Translations under genes and position numbers: made by a program
In this document: positions 17,049 through 24,739 of the stretch, one piece after another
Layout of the letters: each line of letters begins with the position of its first letter
Position numbering within the stretch: the stretch's first letter is position 1
NCBI GenBank assembly: GCA_905233165.1
Contig: CAJODL010000004.1
Span: forward strand, 21,377-85,376
Direction: 5' to 3'
DNA length: 64,000 bases
Origin: an uncultured Prevotella sp.
GTDB lineage: Bacteria; Bacteroidota; Bacteroidia; Bacteroidales; Bacteroidaceae
The notes under the pieces: model-generated
The model's database searches: none
What the model was told of the DNA's origin: nothing
What the model saw: only the letters and a program-made list of their open reading frames with translations

Positions 17049-17357
17049 TTAGTTTATAATCATCTTTGAAGCAATGATTTTATCAACAATAACAGTATCA
17101 CCTTCTATGTGGAATATAATATTAAACTGCTTGTTGCGAGTTCGTAATTGTTTTGCATGAGGATGATAATGAAGTACTGTACGATAGCGACTTTGGGGAA
17201 TTACGTCTGCAAGATAGCGCAAAGTCATTATTTCTGCTCCTAATTCACGAACGTATTTTACGGCATGTTCCGGCAAACTGACACTTACTATAAAATCAGC
17301 AAGACTATCAATGTCGTCGAATACAGTATCGAGGATTTTTACCTTGTATTCTTTCAT
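17049..17357 (-). CDS. RelE/ParE-type toxin
   Basis: This 102-residue protein has the RelE/ParE fold pattern: KVKILDTVFDDIDSLADFIV at the N-terminus, a central LPEHAVKYVRELGAEIMTL helix region, then the YRTVLHYHPHAKQLRTRN and FNIIFHIEGDTVIVDKIIAS strands typical of ParE/RelE toxins. Such toxins inhibit gyrase or cleave mRNA; which applies here cannot be told. Its ATG overlaps the stop of a 49-residue upstream ORF (ATGA), the usual arrangement of a translationally coupled toxin-antitoxin pair. Confidence 0.82.
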   Translation of the reverse strand: MKEYKVKILDTVFDDIDSLADFIVSVSLPEHAVKYVRELGAEIMTLRYLADVIPQSRYRTVLHYHPHAKQLRTRNKQFNIIFHIEGDTVIVDKIIASKMIIN

Positions 17358-17503
17358 AATCTGGCACGAACAGCTTCTTCCAGTTTGTCAATAAATTTCT
17401 CCACTGGGTGCAGACGCTCACTTGGAGTCTTTGCAACATGGTCAACAGGATTAAGCCTTTTTTGCTTAGTCGCAGCTGATGAAGAAGTACAAGTTGTTTC
17501 CAT
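17354..17503 (-). CDS. Small antitoxin-like protein
   Basis: The 49-residue ORF begins METTCTSSSAATKQKRLNPV and ends FIDKLEEAVRARL. The last four nucleotides overlap the toxin start. The protein is basic in the middle and helical at the C-terminus, with no recognisable DNA-binding domain. The antitoxin role is inferred from position and coupling. It has a consensus promoter 31-62 nt upstream. Confidence 0.65.
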   Translation of the reverse strand: METTCTSSSAATKQKRLNPVDHVAKTPSERLHPVEKFIDKLEEAVRARL

Positions 17504-17533
17504 TATTATATTGTTATTTTAAGTTTCCGTGTG

Positions 17534-17565
17534 CAAAGGTACGATTAAGTCTGTATATCACCAAA
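17534..17565 (-). promoter_or_regulatory. Promoter of the RelE/ParE module
   Basis: The minus strand has TTTG (17562-17565), 20 nt, then TACCTTTG (17534-17541). The 26 bp at 17525-17550 are identical to those at the giant LRR gene promoter. Confidence 0.8.
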
Positions 17566-17591
17566 TTTTTATTTAAGTTTTTTCGTAGCAC

Positions 17592-17625
17592 AAAAAAAAT
17601 CCGGAAGAACAGAACACCTTCCGGA
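17592..17625 (-). terminator. Intrinsic terminator of trpS
   Basis: TCCGGAAG (17600-17607) pairs with CTTCCGGA (17618-17625), and T8 follows on the minus strand (A8 at 17592-17599). A plus-strand T6 also makes it potentially bidirectional. The same stem is used by the terminator at 31812-31840. Confidence 0.85.
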
Positions 17626-17711
17626 CTTTTTTATACGATAATGGATGATGGATGAAAGATTATTTGTGGGGTAATTGGTATTAAACTTTCTTCCTTCCTC
17701 CACGTCCTCCT

Positions 17712-18797
17712 TTAACCTTTATACTTCTCTGCCTGCTCTGCTATCAAGGCGGTGTCTTCGAAGTAGTTTATCTTCATTGCCGCCTTGACTTCCTCCAGTG
17801 TCTTCCTGCCTCTTTCGCGGGCTGCCTCCGTTCCCTTGCGGAGTATCTCATAGACTTCGGGGATGTGCTGCTCCCAATAGTGACGACGTTCGCGAATCGG
17901 TTCCAAGCGGGCATTGAGCACGTTGAGCAGGAACTTCTTACATGTGCCGTCGCCGAGGCCACCTTTTGTATAATGTGCCTTCAGCTCGTCGAGGTTCTTA
18001 TATTCCGGCAGGAACTGCGCAAAGTCATCATCCACGCAGAAGGCATCGAGATATGTGAAGACGGTATTGCCCTCCAAGTGGCCCGGGTCTTCTATCTTCA
18101 GGTGCAGAGGGTCGGTAAACATAGAGTTCACCTTCTTCTTCAGCTCCTTCGCTGTGTCGGAGAGGTATATGCAGTTGCCGAGCGACTTACTCATCTTTGC
18201 CTTACCGTCGGTGCCGGGCAACCTGAGACATGCTGCATTGTCGGGCAGTAGTATCTTTGGCTCTATGAGCGTCTCGCCGTAGGTATGGTTGAAACGGCGG
18301 ACGATTTCGTTGGTTAGCTCCAGCATAGGCTTCTGGTCTTCACCCACAGGCACCGTCGTAGCCTTGAAGAGGGTGATGTCTGCTGCCTGTGAGATAGGGT
18401 AGCAGAAGAAACCCGTCGGCGTGCCGCCCTCGAAGTTACGCATCTCCAGTTCGGTCTTGACAGTAGGATTGCGTTGCAGACGCTGTACTGTAACGAGGTT
18501 CATGAAGTAGAACGACAGCTCTGTGAGTTCCGGTACAGCACTCTGGATGAAGATGTTTGTCTTCTCAGGGTCGAGGCCGGCAGAGAGGTAGTCGAGGGCT
18601 ACTTCAATGATATTCTGACGCACCTTCTCGGGATTGTCAAAGTTGTCGGTCAGTGCCTGGGCATCGGCTATCATCACGAATATCTTGTCATATTCGCCGG
18701 AGTTCTGCAACTCCACACGACGGCGCAGTGAACCAACATAATGACCTATATGTAACTTGCCGGTAGGTCTGTCACCGGTCAGTATTACTTTTTCCAT
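17712..18797 (-). CDS. trpS: Tryptophanyl-tRNA synthetase
   Basis: This class I aminoacyl-tRNA synthetase charges tRNA-Trp. The HIGH-type motif is PTGKLHIGHYVG near residue 11, and the KMSKS motif is intact in GKAKMSKSLGN near residue 200. At 361 residues it has the normal length. A short tract of ctagg repeats (18817-18850) separates it from the GH13 gene upstream, and a strong terminator lies downstream, so it probably ends the fabD-GH13-trpS run. Confidence 0.96.
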   Translation of the reverse strand: MEKVILTGDRPTGKLHIGHYVGSLRRRVELQNSGEYDKIFVMIADAQALTDNFDNPEKVRQNIIEVALDYLSAGLDPEKTNIFIQSAVPELTELSFYFMNLVTVQRLQRNPTVKTELEMRNFEGGTPTGFFCYPISQAADITLFKATTVPVGEDQKPMLELTNEIVRRFNHTYGETLIEPKILLPDNAACLRLPGTDGKAKMSKSLGNCIYLSDTAKELKKKVNSMFTDPLHLKIEDPGHLEGNTVFTYLDAFCVDDDFAQFLPEYKNLDELKAHYTKGGLGDGTCKKFLLNVLNARLEPIRERRHYWEQHIPEVYEILRKGTEAARERGRKTLEEVKAAMKINYFEDTALIAEQAEKYKG

Positions 18798-18816
18798 TGT
18801 TTTTTTTATTTTTTTC

Positions 18817-18850
18817 TAGGCTGTCCTAGGCCGTCCTAGGCATTCCTAGG
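18817..18850. repeat. Short tandem repeat, ctaggc(t/c)gtc unit
   Basis: Four CCTAGG-containing units of 10-12 nt lie in the spacer between the GH13 gene and trpS. It is one of many sequence-unrelated spacer minisatellites in the window. Confidence 0.75.
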
Positions 18851-18854
18851 TTTC

Positions 18855-20504
18855 TTAACTATTTATTTTCCACACTCTCGCTCCATAAGCCGGCACGGTC
18901 ATCTTCACGCCCGTGTCAGCTTTTAGCGAAAGCTGTTTCTTCTCGTCTGTCAGCAGGTCTTTGGCTTCGTATTTCTTCTCCGAAATATTGAACCACTCAA
19001 AGGCATGCTTCGGAATGTTTACGCTGATGCTATCCTTCTTGTCGTTGAAGTTGCATACCACGAGCAACATCTCATCGTCTTTCTTGCGAAGGAAGGCAAA
19101 ATGCTTCTCTGGGTTAAAGCTCTCGCTGGCAGGATTCACATACATCAGGTCGTAAGTGTCACCATCCACAGCTTTTTCTTTCCGTGCTATCTGCATCACC
19201 TTCTCGTGAATGTCGTATATCTGCTGCTCGCTCTTCTTCAGCTTGCTGTTGGCTGCTCTGCACAGAGTGTCAATGCTCCAGTAGTCGAAGATTGTTGTGC
19301 GGCCGTCGCATCCGGAGAAACCTTCCTTGTCCATGCCGCGCTCGCCATATTCCTCGGCAGCATAGAGCATGAAAGGATTGCTCCTCATCAGCACGCTCGC
19401 CACGAGTCCCGGAATACCTTTCTTCGCATCACCGGCAAAGAAGTCTGAGGCAACACGCTGCTCATCATGGTTCTCCAAGAAGTAGAGCATGTGGTCCTTG
19501 ATGTCATCCGTCTGCTGCCATGCACCGGTTATTGTCGTAGCAGGAGCATGACCGCAGATGACAGCACGCATAGTGTCATACATACCGACCTTGTCATACA
19601 GGTAATCGAAACCGGCACCGATGTAGTTACGGTATTCGGAAGGGTTATACACCTCACCGATGAACTTGATGTCAGGGTAGGCGGCTTTCACCTTATCGGT
19701 AGCCCATGCCCAGAAGGCTGCCGGTACCATCTCTGCCATGTCGCAACGGAAAGCATCAACACCTTTCTTTGCCCAGAAGAGCAGAATGTCGGTCATCTTC
19801 TTCCAGGTATCAGGAACAGGGTCAAAGTGACCAAAGCCTGTCCAGTAATCCTTGCCATAGTTCAGCTTCACCGTCTCATACCAGTCGTTTATACCGGGAT
19901 GATTGTCGAAGTGGTCGTTGCCGGTAGATTTTGCCGGCTCTTCCACATAGTCCTGAATATCGAAGTATGGCTCCAACTTGCAGCCGGGACAGTAGTAGAA
20001 GTTGTTCTGCGGATTGAAACCGTCGTTGGTGTTGTCATCAGCACCGAGGTCGATGACACCCTTTGGCTTCGCTATTGACTCATACTGACGGGCAACGTGA
20101 TTTGGCACGAAATCGATGATAACCTTCAAGCCTGCTTTATGGGTACGGCGTATGAGGGCCTCGAATTCTTTCATGCGTTTATCGACGTTTGTCGCGAGAT
20201 CTGGGTCAACGTCATAGTAGTCGCAGATAGCGTATGGCGAACCGGCCTTTCCCTTTACAACAGCTGGATGCTGCTTTGGAATGCCATAGGCGGAATAATC
20301 CGTTTGAGTAGCATGACGTATAACACCGGTAAACCAGACGTGGGAGATACCCATATCCTTGATATGCTTCAGCGTTGATTCGTTGAAGTCGTCAAACTTA
20401 CCGGAGCCGTTGTCCTCTATCGTTCCCCATTCCTTTCTGGTAGTATTCCTGTTACCATAAAGGCGGGTGAATACCTGATAGATTATGATTTTATTGTTGG
20501 GCAT
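18855..20504 (-). CDS. GH13 alpha-amylase family enzyme (cytoplasmic)
   Basis: This 549-residue glycoside hydrolase family 13 protein has no signal peptide, so it probably acts on maltodextrins or glycogen inside the cell. Conserved regions are visible: VIIDFVPNH (region I, about residue 130), FRCDMAEMVP with the nucleophile Asp (region II, about 258), FIGEVY with the acid/base Glu (region III), and ENHDEQR with the transition-state Asp (region IV, about 365). A beta-rich C-terminal domain follows. The exact specificity is not clear from sequence. Confidence 0.9.
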   Translation of the reverse strand: MPNNKIIIYQVFTRLYGNRNTTRKEWGTIEDNGSGKFDDFNESTLKHIKDMGISHVWFTGVIRHATQTDYSAYGIPKQHPAVVKGKAGSPYAICDYYDVDPDLATNVDKRMKEFEALIRRTHKAGLKVIIDFVPNHVARQYESIAKPKGVIDLGADDNTNDGFNPQNNFYYCPGCKLEPYFDIQDYVEEPAKSTGNDHFDNHPGINDWYETVKLNYGKDYWTGFGHFDPVPDTWKKMTDILLFWAKKGVDAFRCDMAEMVPAAFWAWATDKVKAAYPDIKFIGEVYNPSEYRNYIGAGFDYLYDKVGMYDTMRAVICGHAPATTITGAWQQTDDIKDHMLYFLENHDEQRVASDFFAGDAKKGIPGLVASVLMRSNPFMLYAAEEYGERGMDKEGFSGCDGRTTIFDYWSIDTLCRAANSKLKKSEQQIYDIHEKVMQIARKEKAVDGDTYDLMYVNPASESFNPEKHFAFLRKKDDEMLLVVCNFNDKKDSISVNIPKHAFEWFNISEKKYEAKDLLTDEKKQLSLKADTGVKMTVPAYGARVWKINS

Positions 20505-20576
20505 TAAGAATTTTGAATTATGAATTATGTAATCGGCTTCGCCGCTTATACCTTTAGGTGTAAGAATTATGCATTA

Positions 20577-21473
20577 TCACGCAATGCCAGAGATTGTGAT
20601 ACCCTCGATGCCTTTAGCAATCTTCAGTATCATTCCCTGAAGAGCCTTACCAGGACCACACTCAACGAAGTCTGTAGCACCGTCTTTCAGCATCTGCTGC
20701 ACCTCGTATGTCCACTTCACAGGAGCTGTCAGCTGAGCGATTAGGTTCTGCTTTATCTCTTCTGCATCAGTATGTGCCTTAGCATCAACATTCTGGTATA
20801 CAGGAATGCGTGGAGTAGAGAATGTAGTAGCCTCTATTGCTGCCTGCAGTTCGTCCTTTGCCGGTTGCATGAGTGGAGAGTGGAACGCACCACCTACTGG
20901 CAGTGGCAGAGCACGCTTTGCACCAGCTGCTGTCATTGCCTCACATGCTGCTGCGATAGCCTCTTTGTTACCAGAGATAACTAACTGACCCGGGTTGTTA
21001 TAGTTAGCAGGCACAACGATGTTTCCTGGCTTGCTGATAGAAGCACAGATGTCTTCTATTGTCTTGTCATCGAGACCTATGATAGCAGCCATTGTAGAAG
21101 GAGCAGCCTCACATGCCTTCTGCATTGCCTGAGCACGCTGAGAAACGAGTTTCAGACCATCTTCAAAGGTCAGAGCACCGGCAGCCACCAATGCGGAGAA
21201 CTCTCCCAAAGAATGACCACCAACCATCTCAGCATCAAAAGCATCGCCAAGACAGATGGCAGAGATAACAGAATGCAGGAAAACTGCAGGCTGTGTAACC
21301 TTTGTCTGCTTCAACTCTTCTGCTGTTCCTTCGAACATGATTTTTGTGATTTCAAAACCAAGAATCTCATTGGCTTTGTCAAATAGTTCTTTTGCCTTAG
21401 GATTACTCTCATATAGGTCTTTGCCCATACCTGGGAATTGGGCTCCCTGACCAGGAAATACAAATGCTTTCAT
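20577..21473 (-). CDS. fabD: Malonyl-CoA:ACP transacylase
   Basis: FabD loads malonyl groups on acyl carrier protein for fatty acid synthesis. The 298-residue protein starts KAFVFPGQGAQFPGMG. It has the nucleophilic serine motif GHSLGEFSAL near residue 93, the QRAQAMQ segment with the conserved Arg, and the GAFHSPLM His motif near residue 200. A TAnnTTTG promoter element precedes it. GH13 and trpS follow on the same strand. Confidence 0.96.
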   Translation of the reverse strand: MKAFVFPGQGAQFPGMGKDLYESNPKAKELFDKANEILGFEITKIMFEGTAEELKQTKVTQPAVFLHSVISAICLGDAFDAEMVGGHSLGEFSALVAAGALTFEDGLKLVSQRAQAMQKACEAAPSTMAAIIGLDDKTIEDICASISKPGNIVVPANYNNPGQLVISGNKEAIAAACEAMTAAGAKRALPLPVGGAFHSPLMQPAKDELQAAIEATTFSTPRIPVYQNVDAKAHTDAEEIKQNLIAQLTAPVKWTYEVQQMLKDGATDFVECGPGKALQGMILKIAKGIEGITISGIA

Positions 21474-21511
21474 TTTTATATTCGTTTTAATGGTTATAAA
21501 ATTTTCGCGTG

Positions 21512-21519
21512 CAAAGTTA
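21512..21519 (-). promoter_or_regulatory. -7 promoter element of fabD
   Basis: The minus strand reads TAACTTTG, 39 nt upstream of the fabD start. There is no TTTG at the ideal -33 distance. Confidence 0.5.
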
Positions 21520-21562
21520 TAAAAAAAATCTCAAACAACCTAATAATATGGTATTTATTTCC

Positions 21563-22237
21563 TTATGCCAATGCTTTTAGAAAGGCGTTTAGTTTGTCAA
21601 CATCTTTCATACCAGGTTCTTTTTCAAACCTCGAATTAAGATCTATGCCTACACACATAGGATGCTTGAATGCCTTCACGGTTTCTGCATCATCGGGTCC
21701 GATGCCTCCGGAGAGCAGGAAAGGAATGTTTCCGTCATACATGTTTATCAGAGACCAGTCAAAATGCTTGCCTGTTCCTCCGACGGCCTGAGTGCTCTTG
21801 GTGTCAAAGAGAAACATGTCAACGTGTCCTTCGTAGGTTTTCCATTTAAGGATGTCTGCTTCCTCGTTAATGCTCAGAGCCTTGATGATTTTTACGTTTG
21901 GAAGGATGTCTGGCACCAAGGTGCTTTTCAGATTATCTATGTATATTGGTGATTCATTGCCGTGCAACTGAATATAGTCAAGCTTATAATTGTATGCCTG
22001 TGTAACGACATTCTGCGGCATTTCGTCAACAAAGACACCAACGTATGAAACATCAGAAGTACTAATATCTTTTATTGCCGGATTCTTGAGGTCTGGTATG
22101 ATGCCTGCATTTGTGCTGATGTTTTGCACATAGCGTGGACTCTTAGGCCAGAAGATGAGGCCTATCATATTAACGCCCAAAGCTATTACTTGCTGTATAT
22201 TCTCGGCATCTCGCATGCCACATACTTTTATTTTCAT
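21563..22237 (-). CDS. trpF: Phosphoribosylanthranilate isomerase
   Basis: TrpF converts PRA to CdRP in tryptophan synthesis. The start at 22237 (MKIKVCGMRDAENI) puts the catalytic Cys in its usual N-terminal position; the open frame upstream overlaps the tamL gene and is not TrpF-like. Other motifs are MIGLIFWPKSPRYV, LDYIQLHG near residue 85, FLLSGGIGPDDA near residue 175 and GIDLNSRFE with the general-acid Asp. The length of 224 is normal. No other trp genes except trpS are near. It lies 14 nt after tamL, so it may ride on the tamB-tamL transcript. Confidence 0.94.
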   Translation of the reverse strand: MKIKVCGMRDAENIQQVIALGVNMIGLIFWPKSPRYVQNISTNAGIIPDLKNPAIKDISTSDVSYVGVFVDEMPQNVVTQAYNYKLDYIQLHGNESPIYIDNLKSTLVPDILPNVKIIKALSINEEADILKWKTYEGHVDMFLFDTKSTQAVGGTGKHFDWSLINMYDGNIPFLLSGGIGPDDAETVKAFKHPMCVGIDLNSRFEKEPGMKDVDKLNAFLKALA

Positions 22238-22251
22238 AGTTGAATTATGCA

Positions 22252-24732
22252 TTAGAATGGGTATCCGATTGCAAAGTTCAGTACCTGTGAATTGTGGAAT
22301 TTGCCTTTGAAGAAGCCCTTTTGGTATGGGGTGTGAATAGCATAACCCCAATCCAGACGTATAACAAAGAAATCGAGGTCATATCTTATGCCGACACCAA
22401 TATCTGTTGCCAAATCAAACTTTGCAGGGTCTCCACGCCCTTCTTTTTTATAATATTCACGATTGCTATGTCTTAGACTCCATACGTTACCGGCATCCAA
22501 GAAGAGAGCTCCGTACAAACTTCCGAATAGGTGTGGACGATATTCCAGATTCAATACCGCTTTGCAATCACCATTGTGGTTGAGGTATGATAATGTTCTG
22601 TCATCATAGTGTACTTCACCTGGACCGATATTTCTCATTGTGAAACCGCGCAAGTCATTAGCGCCACCGATGTAGAATAGTTCAGAGAATGGTGCGATAC
22701 TGTTATTGCCATATGCTGTCAGTATGCCTCCGTAGAAGTGCATCACAAAACTGGTATGACTGTCCAGACCGCCAATGGTCCATGTTTTCTTTATGTCTGC
22801 CTCGAACTTCAGGAATTGCGAGAATGGTGTGCCGAATAACTTCTTGCCTTTCTCGTTGAGTTTCTTGCCACCAATGAGCGCTCCCAAATCGCAAAGGTTA
22901 CCTGCTTCGCTTACTGTTCCCTGGAAATATATCGGATTGCGGAGTGCTACAGGAGAATTGTACGTATAGGTATAGCGTATCTTTGGTGTCATCTCGTCAT
23001 TTAATGCTATAATGGCTGTTGGCGATTTCTTTACCTTCTCCATATAGTCATCTGTAATATCCGTTGTCCGTCCGTAGGTCAGTATCAGTGGCGACAAACG
23101 ATGTACGCTGGTAGCTGTAGGTTGGAAGATGTATGAGAATTCTGCGGAAAGAATATTCCTTCTGAAAAATCCTGCCCTGCGTATGGTCTCTCCAGAAACA
23201 GATATAATTGTTGCAGGAGTGGTGTACCATCTGCGTCTGAAACGTCTGTTGCCATTTTCTTGAGTGCTTCTTGACCTCGTTAAGAAGTTTGGCCAAAGCA
23301 GTCGTGGGAAAGTCAGTTCAGCAGAAAGGTCGAAGTTGTAACTATTGCCCATGTGCTGTCCTCCACCCACTTGGAATTCGTAGTTTGCTCCTGCAGAAAC
23401 GGTCAACGACTCACCTCCTCTGAAAGCGTTACGTTTTGTGAGACCTACTCTCACACCAGGTCCTACGCGGCCTGATGTCTTTCCGATGCCGTTAGCCTCA
23501 AAGGTAAAGTCGTATGGTTTGTCGAGTACTGTCGTCACATACATATCGAGCACTCCTGCTCCTGCTCTGGTATCAAGGGAGTCGCTGCCTCGTCTAATAC
23601 CTATAGAATCAGCAATGGTATGCAGAGTGCCATCTGCATTTTTCCTTTTTCTGAAAGAGATGTCGATGCTTGAGAATATACCCTTCGATGCTAAGGCATT
23701 GATACTCTCGTCATAGGCATCCTGTGAGAACAGCATACCGGGTCTCAGCTTCGTATCAGCAAGAATAATCCTTGGTCGGATAGGGGGCTTTGGCTTGATG
23801 CTGTCCTCTTTATGCTTGCGGGCATATTTCAGCGTGAGGAAACGTGTGGCAACAGAGTCGGTTATTTGTTCTCTCATCTCACGTTTTATTGTCACATTAG
23901 TTGTTCCAATAACCCATTTTCTCAAAGCATCCTCGGGTAGGGAGTCAGCAAGATGAATCTGCAGATGTACCTTGCCAGGTGTTGTTACTGTGTCTGCCAG
24001 ATATGATGTATAAGATGGCTTATAGTCATAATATCCGTGATTTCTCAGCAATTGATATATTCTTGTCCTTTCATTGTCGAGGCCTGCAACCGAAAAAGGA
24101 TCTCCGCTGTGAAGGCTTGACAGATTCTTGTTTCTCTTGGTAGGCGAGAATGAATCACCATATATTATTCTATTATAGATGTCAGTCGGATAGTTGGAGT
24201 AACTGATGGTATCCAAAGTGTATAGATGTCCGAAGTTTACATGATATCTAATCTTTTGCTGCTTTGCCATTCCCGATGAATCTCTTTTGCCGTGATCTGT
24301 CGTCTCGTAAGTGATGTTGCCAGAGAAATAACCATTATTCTGCAAGACGCTTTCTGCTACTGAAGCACGTAGGATAGGGTTGACATTACTCATGAGGACA
24401 GGTGCTTTTCCAAAAGAATTGGTGAGCCATTTTGCAAATTTGCTATTCTTGTTGTGCCATGAGTTGTATATCCACAGACCATAAGGGAAAATGGTGCGAT
24501 AATAGCTGCTACCAAATAGTGCTCCATTCGGTTGTGTGGCAAGTGCAGCCTCCACCTCTGCTTTCGTATCTACAAAGTGACTATTATGTCCTTGTGGCTC
24601 TCCTTTCCAGTTGATTTTCTCCAAGCCGATAAAGAGCTGTTCTCCCTCCTCCAAATGTGAGGTGGTAGAGCATGCGGCAAGAAGCAGCAGGATTAAAGGA
24701 ATATATATGTGTGAAAGAATATATTGTCTCAT
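22252..24732 (-). CDS. TamL-like outer membrane lipoprotein, Omp85 superfamily
   Basis: A lipoprotein signal (LILLLLAACS, Cys21) leads an 826-residue Omp85/surface-antigen protein. POTRA-like segments lie in residues 30-400, and a C-terminal 16-strand-type barrel spans about 410-826. Characteristic barrel motifs are SGRVGPGVRVGLTKRNAFRGG, GGANDLRGFTMRNIGPG (loop-6 RGF equivalent) and LFLDAGNVWSLR. In Bacteroidetes, lipid-anchored TamA homologues (TamL) are encoded next to TamB, and tamB lies 7 nt upstream here. A role in inserting or supplying outer-membrane proteins or lipids is inferred from the family. Confidence 0.9.
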   Translation of the reverse strand: MRQYILSHIYIPLILLLLAACSTTSHLEEGEQLFIGLEKINWKGEPQGHNSHFVDTKAEVEAALATQPNGALFGSSYYRTIFPYGLWIYNSWHNKNSKFAKWLTNSFGKAPVLMSNVNPILRASVAESVLQNNGYFSGNITYETTDHGKRDSSGMAKQQKIRYHVNFGHLYTLDTISYSNYPTDIYNRIIYGDSFSPTKRNKNLSSLHSGDPFSVAGLDNERTRIYQLLRNHGYYDYKPSYTSYLADTVTTPGKVHLQIHLADSLPEDALRKWVIGTTNVTIKREMREQITDSVATRFLTLKYARKHKEDSIKPKPPIRPRIILADTKLRPGMLFSQDAYDESINALASKGIFSSIDISFRKRKNADGTLHTIADSIGIRRGSDSLDTRAGAGVLDMYVTTVLDKPYDFTFEANGIGKTSGRVGPGVRVGLTKRNAFRGGESLTVSAGANYEFQVGGGQHMGNSYNFDLSAELTFPRLLWPNFLTRSRSTQENGNRRFRRRWYTTPATIISVSGETIRRAGFFRRNILSAEFSYIFQPTATSVHRLSPLILTYGRTTDITDDYMEKVKKSPTAIIALNDEMTPKIRYTYTYNSPVALRNPIYFQGTVSEAGNLCDLGALIGGKKLNEKGKKLFGTPFSQFLKFEADIKKTWTIGGLDSHTSFVMHFYGGILTAYGNNSIAPFSELFYIGGANDLRGFTMRNIGPGEVHYDDRTLSYLNHNGDCKAVLNLEYRPHLFGSLYGALFLDAGNVWSLRHSNREYYKKEGRGDPAKFDLATDIGVGIRYDLDFFVIRLDWGYAIHTPYQKGFFKGKFHNSQVLNFAIGYPF

Positions 24733-24739
24733 GTGTGGT

